DNA of 64,000 bases from Acidobacteriota bacterium (GCA_018268995.1 JAFDVL010000039.1:62001-126000), one strand, 5' to 3'; shown: positions 1 through 9,336, numbered from the stretch's first letter. Translations and numbers: made by a program. The notes: generated from the sequence alone by a model not told the origin.

Positions 1-87
1 GGAGATGACGCCAAACTGACCATTAACTTCCCTGGTTATGGCACGAAAAAAATGATTGCGAAGTTTGCGGGATTAGAGAAGATATAG
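1..87 (+). CDS. UvrD/PcrA-type DNA helicase, C-terminal end only (partial)
   Basis: An open frame enters from the left edge and stops at 85-87, giving 28 residues. The segment has the pattern N-F-P-G-Y-G-x-K-K followed by K-F-A-G-L-E-K-I, which matches the small Tudor-like tail of UvrD/PcrA superfamily 1 helicases, the region that contacts RNA polymerase in PcrA. Only the tail is present, so motor motifs cannot be checked. The next gene on the same strand starts 30 bases downstream. The call rests on a short motif and is moderately sure. Confidence 0.6.
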   Translation, partial: GDDAKLTINFPGYGTKKMIAKFAGLEKI

Positions 88-117
88 GATGCCCTTATCA
101 AAAACTCAGGAGCATTC

Positions 118-750
118 ATGACCACCATCGTTGTTGTAAAGAAAAATGGAAAAGCCTGTATTGCCGCAGACACACTGACAACCTGGGGAAGCACGCTTCA
201 ATCCAGCGAATACATTGCGAACAAATCAAAAATCATCCAAGTGGGCGATACCTACATTGGGGTGCCCGGCTCGTCAACGCACCAACTGGTATTAGGCAGC
301 TATTTCGCCCAGCCCAAACTGAAATTCTCATTCAAGAATCGCCACGACATCTTTGAAACTTGGCGGGCATTACACGAAGCGATGAAGGATCGCTATCATC
401 TGAATCCGCACGAGGACAAAGATGCGCCTTACGAGACAACGCAAATGAGCGTTTTGCTGGCCAATCCACACGGGATTTTTGGGGTGTATTCGCTGCGTTC
501 AGTAGACGAGTTCAGTAAATTCTGGGCTTTTGGTTCGGGCTGTGAATATGCGCTTGGAGCCTTATACTGTAACTACGATTTGCTGAGTAGTGCAGAAGAA
601 ATCGCGGTCAAAGCCATTGAGGCAACGGCGGCTTTTGATGATGGAACAGCGCTACCTGTCACGGTCAAAACAATTGATTTGATTGAAAGCAAAGAAAGCC
701 AGATCACCACGCAAACTCAGCGCCGGGGACGATCCCAACGGGGACGATAA
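118..750 (+). CDS. HslV/proteasome-like Ntn hydrolase
   Basis: The 210-residue protein begins M-T-T-I-V-V-V-K-K-N-G, close to the start of HslV, in which removal of Met exposes the catalytic Thr. The Asp in A-A-D-T and the Lys in N-K-S-K fall where HslV has its Asp17 and Lys33 active-site partners. HslV is the peptidase half of an ATP-dependent protease, but this protein is longer than HslV (about 175 residues), ends in a basic tail rich in Q, R and G, and has no HslU ATPase gene beside it. It is therefore better called an HslV-like hydrolase of unknown substrate. It may follow the helicase gene in one transcript. Confidence 0.6.
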   Translation: MTTIVVVKKNGKACIAADTLTTWGSTLQSSEYIANKSKIIQVGDTYIGVPGSSTHQLVLGSYFAQPKLKFSFKNRHDIFETWRALHEAMKDRYHLNPHEDKDAPYETTQMSVLLANPHGIFGVYSLRSVDEFSKFWAFGSGCEYALGALYCNYDLLSSAEEIAVKAIEATAAFDDGTALPVTVKTIDLIESKESQITTQTQRRGRSQRGR

Positions 751-753
751 AAC

Positions 754-2193
754 TTAAGTCTTCACCGCTTTTCGATATTCCCGGCACATCTTTTGTGTTG
801 GAATTGCTTTCCCTGGATTGCATAAACCAGTGGGATTAAAGACTTCCTTGACTGCCAACATCGCGTCCAGTGAGGCCTGATCGAAGATCATCGGCATATA
901 GCCAATTTTGTCTACGCCCACGCCGTGCTCTCCCGTAATCGAACCACCGGCTTCAACACAGCGCTTCATAATTTCTTTGCCTGCGATATGAACGCGCGCG
1001 ACCTCGTCGGCATTCCGACCATCAAAGTTGATGCTGGGATGCAAATTGCCATCGCCAGCGTGGAAAACGTTACACAGGCGGATCTGATGTTTCGCAGCGA
1101 TTTTATAAATATCCGCCAGGACTTCGGGCAATTTGGTGCGTGGCACAACCGCATCCTGCACAAAAAGATCAGGGCTAACTCGACCGAGAGCACCAAACGC
1201 GCCTTTGCGACCAGCCCAAAGCTTTTTCCGCTCAATTTCGTCGCGCGCCTCACGTACGGCACGCGCGCCATGCTCAATGCAGATGTCACGCGCGCGTTGT
1301 GCCTGGCCATCAATGCCAGCACGCAACCCGTCCAATTCCACAATCAGGCAGGCAGCAACATCTGTTGGATAGCCTGCTTTGTAAATTGACGACTCAACAG
1401 CGCGAATGGTCGGCTGGTCAATCATTTCCAGCGCGGCTGGCAATAACCCGGCAGCGATAATCGCCGAAACTGCGCGGCTGGCATCGTTCACATCCATAAA
1501 ATCGGCGAGCAAGGTTACAACGGTTTGCGGATTGCGACTGAGTTTGACTGTAATTTTTGTCGCGATACCAAGCGTCCCTTCGCTGCCAACAAACATGCCC
1601 AGCAAATCATATCCAATCGTGTCAGCTCCATCGCCGCCGAACTGCGTGATTTGCCCATCCGGCAAAACGACTTCTAATCCTAAAATGTGATTCGTCGTCA
1701 TGCCGTACTTCAGGCAATGCGGCCCGCCAGAATTTTCAGCGACATTTCCGCCCAATGTACACGAAGCCTGCGACGAAGGATCAGGCGCGTAATGATAGCC
1801 CTGCGAAGCGATGGCCTGTGAAAGGCGCAAGTTAACAACACCAGGCTGTACAATCGCCCGCTGATTGGCGAAATCAAGTTCCAGAATACGATTCATGCGC
1901 GCCATTTCGATAATGACGGCGCTTTCTCCCTGTTCGCATCCCACTGCCAGTGCGCCAGAACTCAGCCCCGTGCCAGCACCACGCGGGCCATACGGAATGC
2001 CATATTCCATCAGCAACCGCACGGTCTGCGCGACGTGTTCGGTCGTCTGGGGAAAAATGACGGCTAAAGGTCTGGCCTTGTGCGTCGTGACGGCATCAAA
2101 CTCGTAAACGAGTAGATCTGCGTCTTCTGTTAGCACGGCATCCGACCCGCAAATCGCGCGCAATTGGGAAACGATTTTGGAAGGGAGAGGCAT
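754..2193 (-). CDS. FAD-linked oxidase, glycolate/D-lactate dehydrogenase GlcD type
   Basis: The 479-residue protein has the VAO/PCMH flavoprotein layout: an N-terminal FAD-binding part with G-P-R-G-A-G-T-G-L-S-S-G (about residues 70-81) and a C-terminal FAD-oxidase cap with H-A-G-D-G-N-L-H and G-E-H-G-V-G near residues 380-425. The end N-P-G-K-A-I-P is typical of GlcD and D-lactate dehydrogenases, which oxidise 2-hydroxy acids to 2-oxo acids. Partners GlcE and GlcF are not adjacent, so the substrate cannot be fixed. It converges with the HslV-like gene, leaving only 3 bases, and lies just downstream of purS. Confidence 0.85.
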   Translation of the reverse strand: MPLPSKIVSQLRAICGSDAVLTEDADLLVYEFDAVTTHKARPLAVIFPQTTEHVAQTVRLLMEYGIPYGPRGAGTGLSSGALAVGCEQGESAVIIEMARMNRILELDFANQRAIVQPGVVNLRLSQAIASQGYHYAPDPSSQASCTLGGNVAENSGGPHCLKYGMTTNHILGLEVVLPDGQITQFGGDGADTIGYDLLGMFVGSEGTLGIATKITVKLSRNPQTVVTLLADFMDVNDASRAVSAIIAAGLLPAALEMIDQPTIRAVESSIYKAGYPTDVAACLIVELDGLRAGIDGQAQRARDICIEHGARAVREARDEIERKKLWAGRKGAFGALGRVSPDLFVQDAVVPRTKLPEVLADIYKIAAKHQIRLCNVFHAGDGNLHPSINFDGRNADEVARVHIAGKEIMKRCVEAGGSITGEHGVGVDKIGYMPMIFDQASLDAMLAVKEVFNPTGLCNPGKAIPTQKMCREYRKAVKT

Positions 2194-2216
2194 AGCAGTA
2201 AACGTCTGGAAAATGC

Positions 2217-2465
2217 TTAATCCGCAGATAACTGGATTTCGTAATCTTCAATCACAGGATTCGACAGAACATCATGCGCAAGCTTTTCCAATTGTTCCTG
2301 CGCCTGCGCTTTATCAAGAGAATCATCAAATGTGATTTCAAAATACTTGCCCTGGCGAATTTCGGTAATCCCTTGATAGCCAATGGTAGTCGTGGCGTGG
2401 TGAATGGCCTTGCCTTGCGGATCAAGAACCCCTTCCCTTAAAGTGACAAAGACTTTAGCGAGCAT
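2217..2465 (-). CDS. purS: Phosphoribosylformylglycinamidine synthase subunit PurS
   Basis: This 82-residue protein has the PurS pattern: an opening beta strand with V-T-L-R-E-G-V-L-D-P-Q-G, then the G-Y-x-G-I-x-x-I-R-Q-G-K block and a C-terminal N-P-V-I-E-D-Y-E. PurS bridges the small PurL synthetase and the PurQ glutaminase in step four of purine synthesis. Length is normal (about 80). Neither purQ nor purL is adjacent, so the complex is encoded at more than one locus. It precedes the GlcD-like gene by 23 bases on the same strand. Confidence 0.92.
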   Translation of the reverse strand: MLAKVFVTLREGVLDPQGKAIHHATTTIGYQGITEIRQGKYFEITFDDSLDKAQAQEQLEKLAHDVLSNPVIEDYEIQLSAD

Positions 2466-2625
2466 TCGTGTCCTCTATTGTGATTTGATGTGATGCCAGT
2501 AAGTCAGGACTATATCAAACATCGGCGGAGAAAATAAAACGACTTTGGGGAAGCATGGTTTTTCTAAAGCAGGGTGTTGCAGTAGAATGGCGCGCCTTTT
2601 TTTAATAAGTAAGGAGTTGAGTTAC

Positions 2626-2853
2626 ATGAGAGAAATACTAGAAAGCCGCATTGGTAAAGAAATTGAGCTAAGTTTTGGCGCTGGTGCTGTCAGCGGAAAA
2701 ATCCTTCAGATTGAAGATGACATTCTGCATCTTGAAAAAGACGACCAGAAATTCTTTGTTCGCATCGAAAAAATTGTCGCCATTTGGGATTCCAAAGAAA
2801 AAAATGAAAAGAAAGGAAAATTCTCCGGCTTCGCTTCCTCGCAGTCAGAATGA
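2626..2853 (+). CDS. Small Sm/SH3-like hypothetical protein
   Basis: The ATG at 2626 is preceded by AAGGAG at 2611-2616, so I prefer it to the upstream in-frame start at 2545. The 75-residue product has three predicted beta segments (I-E-L-S-F, S-G-K-I-L-Q-I-E-D-D-I-L-H-L, F-V-R-I-E-K-I-V-A-I-W) and a charged Lys-rich tail. Short strands broken by G and D resemble Sm-like or small SH3-like barrels, but I see no diagnostic Hfq or LSm motif. It stands alone, divergent from purS. Confidence 0.6.
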   Translation: MREILESRIGKEIELSFGAGAVSGKILQIEDDILHLEKDDQKFFVRIEKIVAIWDSKEKNEKKGKFSGFASSQSE

Positions 2854-3030
2854 GCAAATCTTTCTGAACCAAATCTGAATTACGGCGTGACAAATCGAGG
2901 TGGCATTAATTATAGTAGTCGCGTTTTTAGGTGTGGCCTCCCCTGGACAGCCTGAATCAAAGATAGCCCCACTGCACAGCGCAGGAAACCGCTGCCTCGC
3001 TATTTTTAGTTCATCATTACTTTTATTTTT

Positions 3031-4248
3031 ATGAAAATTGCCATTCTGGGGACGCGCGGGATTCCGGCTAACTACGGAGGGTTCGAGACCTTTGCCGAGC
3101 AATTAAGTACCAGGCTTGTCACGCGCAATCACGAAGTCACGGTGTACGGTCGCAAACATTACTCCAGCAATCAGCAACGATCCTACAACGGTGTTAATTT
3201 GGTTGTTCTTCCCACCATTCGCCATAAATACTTTGATACTGTAGTTCACACTTTTCTTTCCATCCTGCACGCGATTTTCTGCGGCTACGACATTATCCTG
3301 ATTTGCAATGCGGCCAACAGCATCTTCGCGCTTTTTCCGCGCCTCTTCGGCATGCCAACGCTGGTCAATGTAGACGGACTGGAGCGAAAACGTAAAAAGT
3401 GGAACTGGTTAGGAAGGCAATATTATTTGGTTTCAGAGTGGCTTTCGACGTTTTTGCCAACCGCGATTGTTACCGATGCACAAGTCATTCAGGATTATTA
3501 CGCCACGCGTTATCACAAGGAATCTTCGATGATTGCGTATGGTGCTGATGTTGAGCGTCGCGCCGCGCCGGAAAACCTGCTGAAATTTGGTCTGAAATCG
3601 AACCAATACATTTTGTATGTCAGCCGCCTGGAGCCGGAAAATAACGCACATCTCGTCATCGAAGCTTACGAGAAAGTCCAGACCGATTTGCCATTAGTCA
3701 TCGTTGGCGGCGCGCCCTATGCCGAAGAGTACATCGCACAACTTAAAAGCACGACAGACCCGCGCGTCAAGTTTTTAGGCTTTGTCTTTGGTGCCGACTA
3801 TCGCGCGCTACAACAAAATGCCTATTGCTATATTCACGCCACCGAGGTCGGCGGCACGCATCCCGCGCTGATCGAAGCGATGGGTGCAGGTAATTGCGCA
3901 CTGGTGCTGAACACGCCAGAAAACCTGGAAGTGATGGGCGAAGCAGGCATCAGCTATGATTCAGTTGAAGACTTAACTGCGCAAATGCACCGCGTGTTAG
4001 CCGATCCCACCATCATCAGCGAATACCGCGCCCGTGCGATGGCTCGTGTGCGGCAACGTTACGATTGGGAACAAATCACGAATCAATACGAATGGCTGCT
4101 GGCCAAACTCGCAGGACTGGAAACAACCGCAGAACCGTTGCCGTTGCTTTCCCGCGATGTTCACGAAGTAGAGCCAATTAGCTATCCCGTCCGAACCTAT
4201 GCCGAATCTCGCGTCGTAAAAGTAAGTCAGCGCGCGGCGGTGAAGTAG
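3031..4248 (+). CDS. DUF1972-type glycosyltransferase (rhamnosyltransferase-like)
   Basis: The 405-residue protein starts M-K-I-A-I-L-G-T-R-G-I-P-A-N-Y-G-G-F-E-T, the hallmark of the DUF1972 N-terminal domain of GT-B glycosyltransferases, some of which add rhamnose to surface polysaccharides. The C-terminal half (about residues 190-350) is the GT4 nucleotide-sugar-binding domain, with Y-V-S-R-L-E-P-E-N and the donor-binding stretch H-P-A-L-I-E-A-M-G. It is probably a cytoplasmic or membrane-edge enzyme. No clear Shine-Dalgarno is seen at this ATG. The neighbouring ABC-2 permease suggests a role in exopolysaccharide or O-antigen. Confidence 0.88.
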   Translation: MKIAILGTRGIPANYGGFETFAEQLSTRLVTRNHEVTVYGRKHYSSNQQRSYNGVNLVVLPTIRHKYFDTVVHTFLSILHAIFCGYDIILICNAANSIFALFPRLFGMPTLVNVDGLERKRKKWNWLGRQYYLVSEWLSTFLPTAIVTDAQVIQDYYATRYHKESSMIAYGADVERRAAPENLLKFGLKSNQYILYVSRLEPENNAHLVIEAYEKVQTDLPLVIVGGAPYAEEYIAQLKSTTDPRVKFLGFVFGADYRALQQNAYCYIHATEVGGTHPALIEAMGAGNCALVLNTPENLEVMGEAGISYDSVEDLTAQMHRVLADPTIISEYRARAMARVRQRYDWEQITNQYEWLLAKLAGLETTAEPLPLLSRDVHEVEPISYPVRTYAESRVVKVSQRAAVK

Positions 4249-4272
4249 ATTTCAACTATTCAAATCCATTCG

Positions 4273-4315
4273 CAACGAGTGACAGGAGCAAGTCTTGTCA
4301 CTCGTTGTTGTTTTG
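4273..4315 (+). terminator. Rho-independent terminator after the glycosyltransferase gene
   Basis: A perfect 12-bp stem (4273-4284 with 4296-4307) closes an 11-base loop and is followed by a T-rich run. It lies 25 bases after the stop of the DUF1972 glycosyltransferase. Confidence 0.75.
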
Positions 4316-4341
4316 GCTTCACGACAAAATAAATTCAGAAC

Positions 4342-4427
4342 AGACAGGATTAACAAGTAAACAAGATTAACTTCTTCCAGGAGTACAGGCTCTTTTTCCA
4401 ATCGTGATAATCTTGTGAATCCTGTCT
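4342..4427. repeat. Stuttered palindrome, word AACAAG/GACAGGATT
   Basis: The right arm (4408-4427) pairs with the left arm (4342-4369) once an 8-base stutter in the left arm is looped out: the left arm repeats AACAAG where the right arm has it once. It fills most of the gap between the glycosyltransferase terminator and the permease gene. It belongs to the class of locus-specific stuttered palindromes seen throughout this window. Confidence 0.75.
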
Positions 4428-4452
4428 AAGTCAGTTTTTTGCTGCGGTGCTT

Positions 4453-5292
4453 ATGTCAGAAATAATTCATTATCAATCCAGCGCAAAAATCCCCCTGTGG
4501 CAACCGTTGCGAAAACTCTTCAGCGAGCATCGTGATCTCATTCGTTCGATGGTGCAGCGCGAATTGTCGAGTCGGTACAAAGGCTCGTTGATGGGCATTG
4601 GCTGGGCGATTATCAGCCCGGCGGTGATGATCGTGATTTTTACGATTATCTTTTCCGGCATCTTCGGCGCGCGCTTTGGCAATGCGGGTGGGCACCTGAG
4701 CTTCGCGGTGTATTTGTTCTGCGGTTTGCTGCCGTGGATTGCCTTCAGCGAAGGCGTGCAACGCGCGACGAATTCGTTGATTGAAAATATCAATCTGGTC
4801 AAGCGTGTCGTCTTCCCAATGGAAGTCTTGCCCGTCAATCTTGCGTTTGCGGCAATTATCACGCAATTACTCGGCACGATTGTTTTGCTGATCGCACATC
4901 TGCTGATCGAACGACAACTACATCTGACCGTCTTGTTGTTGCCGCTGCTACTGATTCCGCAATTGCTGGCGACGATAGGACTCGGCTGGTTAATGGCGAG
5001 CTTGGGGGTGTTTCTGCGTGATATGCCGCAGATCAATCAGCTGGTGCTGATGGCGTGGATGTACCTGACGCCGATTTTCTTTCCTGAAAACCTGATTCCG
5101 CCGAACTATTTCTGGCTGGTGAAATTTAATCCGATGGCTCCGCTGATTCGCAGCTATCGCCGCATTTTGCTGGAAGGACAACTGCCGGATTGGAGCGGCT
5201 TGAGCTTTACGCTGGCATTTGCTGTCGTGTGTTTTGTGATTGGGTATTGGTGGTTTCAGCGCACTAAAAAAGCCTTTGCGGATTTGCTCTAA
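4453..5292 (+). CDS. ABC-2 type polysaccharide export permease (Wzm/TagG-like)
   Basis: The protein of about 279 residues has an N-terminal cytosolic helix with D-L-I-R-S-M-V-Q-R-E-L-S-S-R-Y-K-G-S-L-M-G, then six hydrophobic segments, and W-x-Y-L-T-P-I-F-F-P in the fifth region, all typical of the ABC-2 permeases that export O-antigen, capsule or teichoic acid. I prefer ATG 4453 to GTG 4447. These permeases work with a Wzt-type ATPase, but no ATPase gene follows: the next gene is on the other strand. The upstream palindrome ends about 25 bases before the start. Confidence 0.85.
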   Translation: MSEIIHYQSSAKIPLWQPLRKLFSEHRDLIRSMVQRELSSRYKGSLMGIGWAIISPAVMIVIFTIIFSGIFGARFGNAGGHLSFAVYLFCGLLPWIAFSEGVQRATNSLIENINLVKRVVFPMEVLPVNLAFAAIITQLLGTIVLLIAHLLIERQLHLTVLLLPLLLIPQLLATIGLGWLMASLGVFLRDMPQINQLVLMAWMYLTPIFFPENLIPPNYFWLVKFNPMAPLIRSYRRILLEGQLPDWSGLSFTLAFAVVCFVIGYWWFQRTKKAFADLL

Positions 5293-5322
5293 ACCGCGCT
5301 TCAACGAGGCAAATCAAAATTC

Positions 5323-5411
5323 ACCGCAAAGGTGCAAAGAGGCAAAGGTTCAACGAAGACTTTATCGAAAAGTAAAATCTTTGCGCCTTTGCCTCTTTGC
5401 GCCTTTGCGGT
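5323..5411. repeat. Stuttered palindrome, word GCAAAG, 26-bp arms
   Basis: Arms 5323-5348 and 5386-5411 are complementary at 25 of 26 positions around a 37-base loop. Each arm is a stutter of GCAAAGG. It sits between the convergent permease and FemAB-like genes and reaches to within 6 bases of the latter's stop codon, so it could serve as a bidirectional terminator. Confidence 0.9.
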
Positions 5412-5417
5412 AAGAGG

Positions 5418-6635
5418 CTATTTGAACGGGCTTCGTTCCGGCGCGTCTTCGTGCGAAATCGTTTGCAAAAGCCCGCGCACCACCAAGTTCAAGGCTTGTA
5501 CGCGATGCCGAATCCAGACACTCATCGGTTCGGGCTTTGCGCCCAAGCGGGCTTTGGGTTCGAGAGCGGTGCGGCCTAAAGACAAGCGTTCGCAACCCAG
5601 GTCAATCGCATCTTCAATCACCGTTTGCAACAGGCGAAAGTAAAGCGGCATTTCAGCATTTGCGGCGCTGTCAAAGCCGATGTAATAACCGACTGCCGTC
5701 TTGCCATCTTTCAGCGTTGTGACAAAGCCAAGCGTTTGATCGTCTTTGCGAACGACATTGCAGCGAAAGTTTTCGCCGAATGTGGCGGCTAAGGACGGAA
5801 TGAAATCTGGCGAAAGCGTGATGAGCCGCAGCTTTTGGCGTTCATGAACTTTGCAATACAAGTCGTGAATCGTTGCGGCCTGCTTGATGGTTTCAGCCGT
5901 AGTCAGACGTTCGACACGTGCGCCTGTGGATTCGACATCTTTGGCAATTTTGCGCGCGGTCTTGCGATAGCTTGAAGTCAAGCTCGCCAAATAATCGTCG
6001 TAGCTTTTCCAGGTCGGCGAAATCTGCAAGACCATATTTGGCTCGGTTTCCAGTTCCCGATACGAAAAGCGTTTCAGCGACTCAATGCCTTCTGCGCTTT
6101 GCGGTGGAACATCTTTGAGCATCACCAAGTCCGTATCGCCAAACAAGCGATCTGCGCGGCGAATGCGGTACAAGGCTTCGGCAACCGCAGGCCAGATTTC
6201 GGCCCGATTCGCGCCTTCGGCAAAGCTTACGCCGTGCATTCCCCACGACAACAAATTTCCGCAAACAAGCATTCGTTCTTCCAATCGTTCAAGCGGCTTC
6301 GTAGCCATTTGCGCGGTTTTGCTTTTTGGCAACTTGGCGGCATTGATCGCCACAACTTGTGCCGCAACCGCCGCAACGGGATCGCGTCCTTGAAAAATCA
6401 GGGCGTAGCGTTGACGAAGATTTTCCGGCCCCGCAGTTTCCAGCACGCGCAAATAATCGCGTGACAAATACACCGAAGCATCGCGCGTCACTGCGTCCCA
6501 ACGCGCAGCGTCAAGGTATTCAATGCTATCAGCCAAAGCGCAACCGAAACCGGATGGGCGATGGCGTTCACGGTGGCGTTCGTGAATGGATTTTGCTTTG
6601 TGGACAAGTTTCTTAATGGGCTTGAGTGATGGCAT
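5418..6635 (-). CDS. FemAB/GNAT-fold acyltransferase-like protein
   Basis: I use the ATG at 6635 (405 residues); the GTG at 6659 lies inside a palindrome and is unlikely. The centre has an N-terminal acyltransferase-like half and a second half with S-Y-R-K-T-A-R-K-I, L-Y-C-K-V-H-E-R, Y-Y-I-G-F-D and a closing R-L-S-L-G-R-T-A-L-E-P-K-A-R-L-G. This ending and layout resemble the DUF482 and FemAB-like proteins annotated as peptidoglycan or lipid-linked acyltransferases. The substrate is unknown. No operon partner: palindromes flank it on both sides. Confidence 0.6.
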   Translation of the reverse strand: MPSLKPIKKLVHKAKSIHERHRERHRPSGFGCALADSIEYLDAARWDAVTRDASVYLSRDYLRVLETAGPENLRQRYALIFQGRDPVAAVAAQVVAINAAKLPKSKTAQMATKPLERLEERMLVCGNLLSWGMHGVSFAEGANRAEIWPAVAEALYRIRRADRLFGDTDLVMLKDVPPQSAEGIESLKRFSYRELETEPNMVLQISPTWKSYDDYLASLTSSYRKTARKIAKDVESTGARVERLTTAETIKQAATIHDLYCKVHERQKLRLITLSPDFIPSLAATFGENFRCNVVRKDDQTLGFVTTLKDGKTAVGYYIGFDSAANAEMPLYFRLLQTVIEDAIDLGCERLSLGRTALEPKARLGAKPEPMSVWIRHRVQALNLVVRGLLQTISHEDAPERSPFK

Positions 6636-6644
6636 AGAATTTAA

Positions 6645-6782
6645 GCCACGAATGAACACGAATCTTCACGAATGAAGCAAGTTAATCAGCCACAGGTTCA
6701 CACCGATTTTTCTGATAATGAAAATAACCTGCGTAAATCTGTGGCGAAAACCCATTCGTGTCAATTCGTGTTCATTCGTGGC
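6645..6782. repeat. Stuttered palindrome, word CACGAATG, 30-bp arms
   Basis: Arms 6645-6674 and 6753-6782 pair at 27 of 30 positions. The inner part holds a second word, CCACAGGTTCACAC, which recurs in reverse complement at 47711-47731. The element fills the gap between the FemAB-like start (6635) and the metalloprotease stop (6793). Confidence 0.9.
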
Positions 6783-6792
6783 TGAATAGTTT

Positions 6793-9207
6793 TTACTGCA
6801 AAGCAATCGTCATCTGATTTGCCGTAATCAGATTGCCGTTTGCATCGCGGACTTTGATAATCAAAGACGCAGTCGGACTGGCTATGGCATCAGCAGGGAT
6901 TTGTACGTTCAGCTGATCCAAGCCGTAGAAACCGCCTTGCGCTCCAGCAAAATCAACGCGCGCGCGCTTACCACCAATTGTGACTTCTACGCTTTCGGCC
7001 ACGTTGGCAATCGTGCCGCCGCCGCCCAACGCAATGTCATTTGCGCCGTTTGTATTTGGCGCATAGCGAAGTCCTGTTCCAAACAAAATCAGGTAAATTT
7101 CATCGCCGCGCCGATCAATGGTAATCGGGGTTACGGTGCCATTGCTATAGCTGGCGATTTGCTCGTTTGTTTGCTGGAAAGTGCCCGCCGCAACGCGCGT
7201 GATATATCCAGCAGGAACGCCTGAGCCGTTCTGGCTGGCAGTGAAGAATGCCGGTGATGTTGGCGCGACTTCAATGCTGCCGCGTGCAACTTCGCCCGCT
7301 GAGTTTTTCACGACCACACTTCGAGTTCCCACCGCAGTGCCAGCCGGGATGAGATAGTTAATTTGACTTGGTGAGACGAAAAACAACTGCGCAGCAACAC
7401 TATTGACCTCAACGCTAACGCCGCCCAAAGAGGTTGGTAATGCCTGACCTGCGGTCGCGTGGGTGATGCCACTTGCCAGGTTCACACCAAACACAGAAGC
7501 AATTGTGTCAGGAGCCATTGCGCCGCCTTTTAGGAAGCTTGCACCGTTCACAGTCGCAGCCGCACCGTTGTAATTCTGTTGCCCTGTAACTTGTAACGTG
7601 TACGCCGTAGAGCCTGAATTCGCGCCGATGCCGATGGTGTAAGTCCCGCTGGCAGGAATCTTCATCGGGCCAATTTGTCGGCGTGACGGACAGCCTGAGC
7701 TATACAAACAAGGCATCGAAATCGCTACGCGTTGATTACTGCTGTTGTACAAATACAGCGTCAAATTCGCGCTGCCACCCCAATTCAAATCAATCGTAAC
7801 CCAATCATTCGTGTCAGCGGTGAAAGAATAAAAATCCTTCACGCTCTCGCCCGTCGTCGCATCGCTCACGCCGGAGTCGCCAGAGCTGACGTTGCCGCTG
7901 ATCAAAACGGGCAATGAAATGCCGTTGGCTGAAGCAATCGAGCTATTCGGTTCGCTTTCACTCATCCCCGGCAGGGCAGAGTTATTCAGGATGAAGTTGA
8001 TGTTGTCTACGGTTTGCCCTGTCCCCACCGTAACAATAGAAGCGCTGCCGGACGTATCGCTGTTGGATTCACTAGCCCCACTGTAATACTCCGCCGGGCC
8101 GGGTAAATCTACAGGCGGATCAAGTGGGCCAACTGCGGAACCACTGATAAAGCCGGAATGAATTGGCTCCACTTCTACAGTGTAATTTCCTGCGGGCAAA
8201 CCAGAAATTTCAAAGTAGCCCTGATGCGCGGTATTCAACGTGCCGCGAGAAGCATTGACACCTGTACCACGATACAAAAATCCCGATACAGAAGACACAG
8301 CAACATTCAATGGATCATCCACACGCCGCGCAATGACGTTTGCACCTTGAAATGGGGCTGAGCCATCAGCTAGTAAAACACGTCCGGTGATCTTACCCAA
8401 ACTCCCTGCGGATGCGCCGGGATACAAACGTGTCAGTTGCGCCTTGTCATCCCAGGTTAGCTCAACGGGACGATCCCCAAGGGAAATCGGGAACATGATC
8501 GGCAAGGTATGATTGTTATTGAAAAGAACTTCACGATCAAAGGCAGTGCCAAGATTGACCTGTGAATGCCCAACACCTAGAAAGTGACCGATTTCGTGCA
8601 AAATCACAGATTTGAATTCCGTAAGCGAGCCGTAACCCGATGTCAGAAACTTCGCATTCAAGACTGCCGAAGCGTCCACAATCTCGCCATCTGTCAACCC
8701 ACCGACCACCCAGCCTGGCCCTGAAAATCCGGCGGTAAAATCGCTGGCACCCGCGCCAAAAACGGCGTCCGTAATCGTTCCATCCGTGTCAAAAATAATG
8801 GGGTGATAGGAATCAGAATTGTTGTTGGTACGATAGCTCGTGAAATTTGACGCGGTCACATCTACAGGCAACGACCCTGCACGTTGCGTGGACAAATTGG
8901 CAGAGGACACGCCTTGCCATAAACCAAATAACTCATCCACCAAAGCAACCGCCTGTGCATTGGATAGAGTGCCGAGCGGCCCTTGATCCACGTGATATGT
9001 GACGGTAGTTCCAGCACGCCACGCCACGGCATTTCCACTGGGAGTAATTGCTAAAGCGGTTCCTGCTTGCACAGGTGAATTGAACTTCAGGCAACCAGCG
9101 ACCAATGTCAGGCTGAGAAATAAGCATGCTGCCTTTTTCAATATGTATGGAGTTTGGCTCCACAAGGAAAAGCTACGGGGGAAACGTTGACCAATTCGAT
9201 CACGCAT
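6793..9207 (-). CDS. Secreted matrixin-type metalloprotease with TIGR03437 C-terminal domain
   Basis: An 804-residue exported protein. ATG 9207 has AAGGAG 8 bases upstream. Residues 23-39 form a signal sequence ending V-A-G-C, a plausible lipobox with Cys39. The zinc motif H-E-I-G-H-F-L-G-V-G-H at 204-214 and a following I-M-F-P Met-turn mark a matrixin-like metalloprotease. Next come a carboxypeptidase-regulatory-like beta domain (about 275-400), a PPC-like domain (about 415-540) and the TIGR03437 domain (about 545-804), which is typical of Acidobacteriota. It probably acts at the cell surface on unknown proteins. It lies downstream of a secreted 215-residue protein on the same strand. Confidence 0.85.
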   Translation of the reverse strand: MRDRIGQRFPRSFSLWSQTPYILKKAACLFLSLTLVAGCLKFNSPVQAGTALAITPSGNAVAWRAGTTVTYHVDQGPLGTLSNAQAVALVDELFGLWQGVSSANLSTQRAGSLPVDVTASNFTSYRTNNNSDSYHPIIFDTDGTITDAVFGAGASDFTAGFSGPGWVVGGLTDGEIVDASAVLNAKFLTSGYGSLTEFKSVILHEIGHFLGVGHSQVNLGTAFDREVLFNNNHTLPIMFPISLGDRPVELTWDDKAQLTRLYPGASAGSLGKITGRVLLADGSAPFQGANVIARRVDDPLNVAVSSVSGFLYRGTGVNASRGTLNTAHQGYFEISGLPAGNYTVEVEPIHSGFISGSAVGPLDPPVDLPGPAEYYSGASESNSDTSGSASIVTVGTGQTVDNINFILNNSALPGMSESEPNSSIASANGISLPVLISGNVSSGDSGVSDATTGESVKDFYSFTADTNDWVTIDLNWGGSANLTLYLYNSSNQRVAISMPCLYSSGCPSRRQIGPMKIPASGTYTIGIGANSGSTAYTLQVTGQQNYNGAAATVNGASFLKGGAMAPDTIASVFGVNLASGITHATAGQALPTSLGGVSVEVNSVAAQLFFVSPSQINYLIPAGTAVGTRSVVVKNSAGEVARGSIEVAPTSPAFFTASQNGSGVPAGYITRVAAGTFQQTNEQIASYSNGTVTPITIDRRGDEIYLILFGTGLRYAPNTNGANDIALGGGGTIANVAESVEVTIGGKRARVDFAGAQGGFYGLDQLNVQIPADAIASPTASLIIKVRDANGNLITANQMTIALQ

Positions 9208-9336
9208 GAGGTTTTCTCCTTTTTCGGTAGTAGTAATTCTTAGTCAAACCACGTCAGGTGAGAACTGAAAGGGAGTCGAAGCCAGGGGAAAGTTGGCACC
9301 CCTTAACAGCCTCTGCCTTCTTCAAACGTATCCCGA

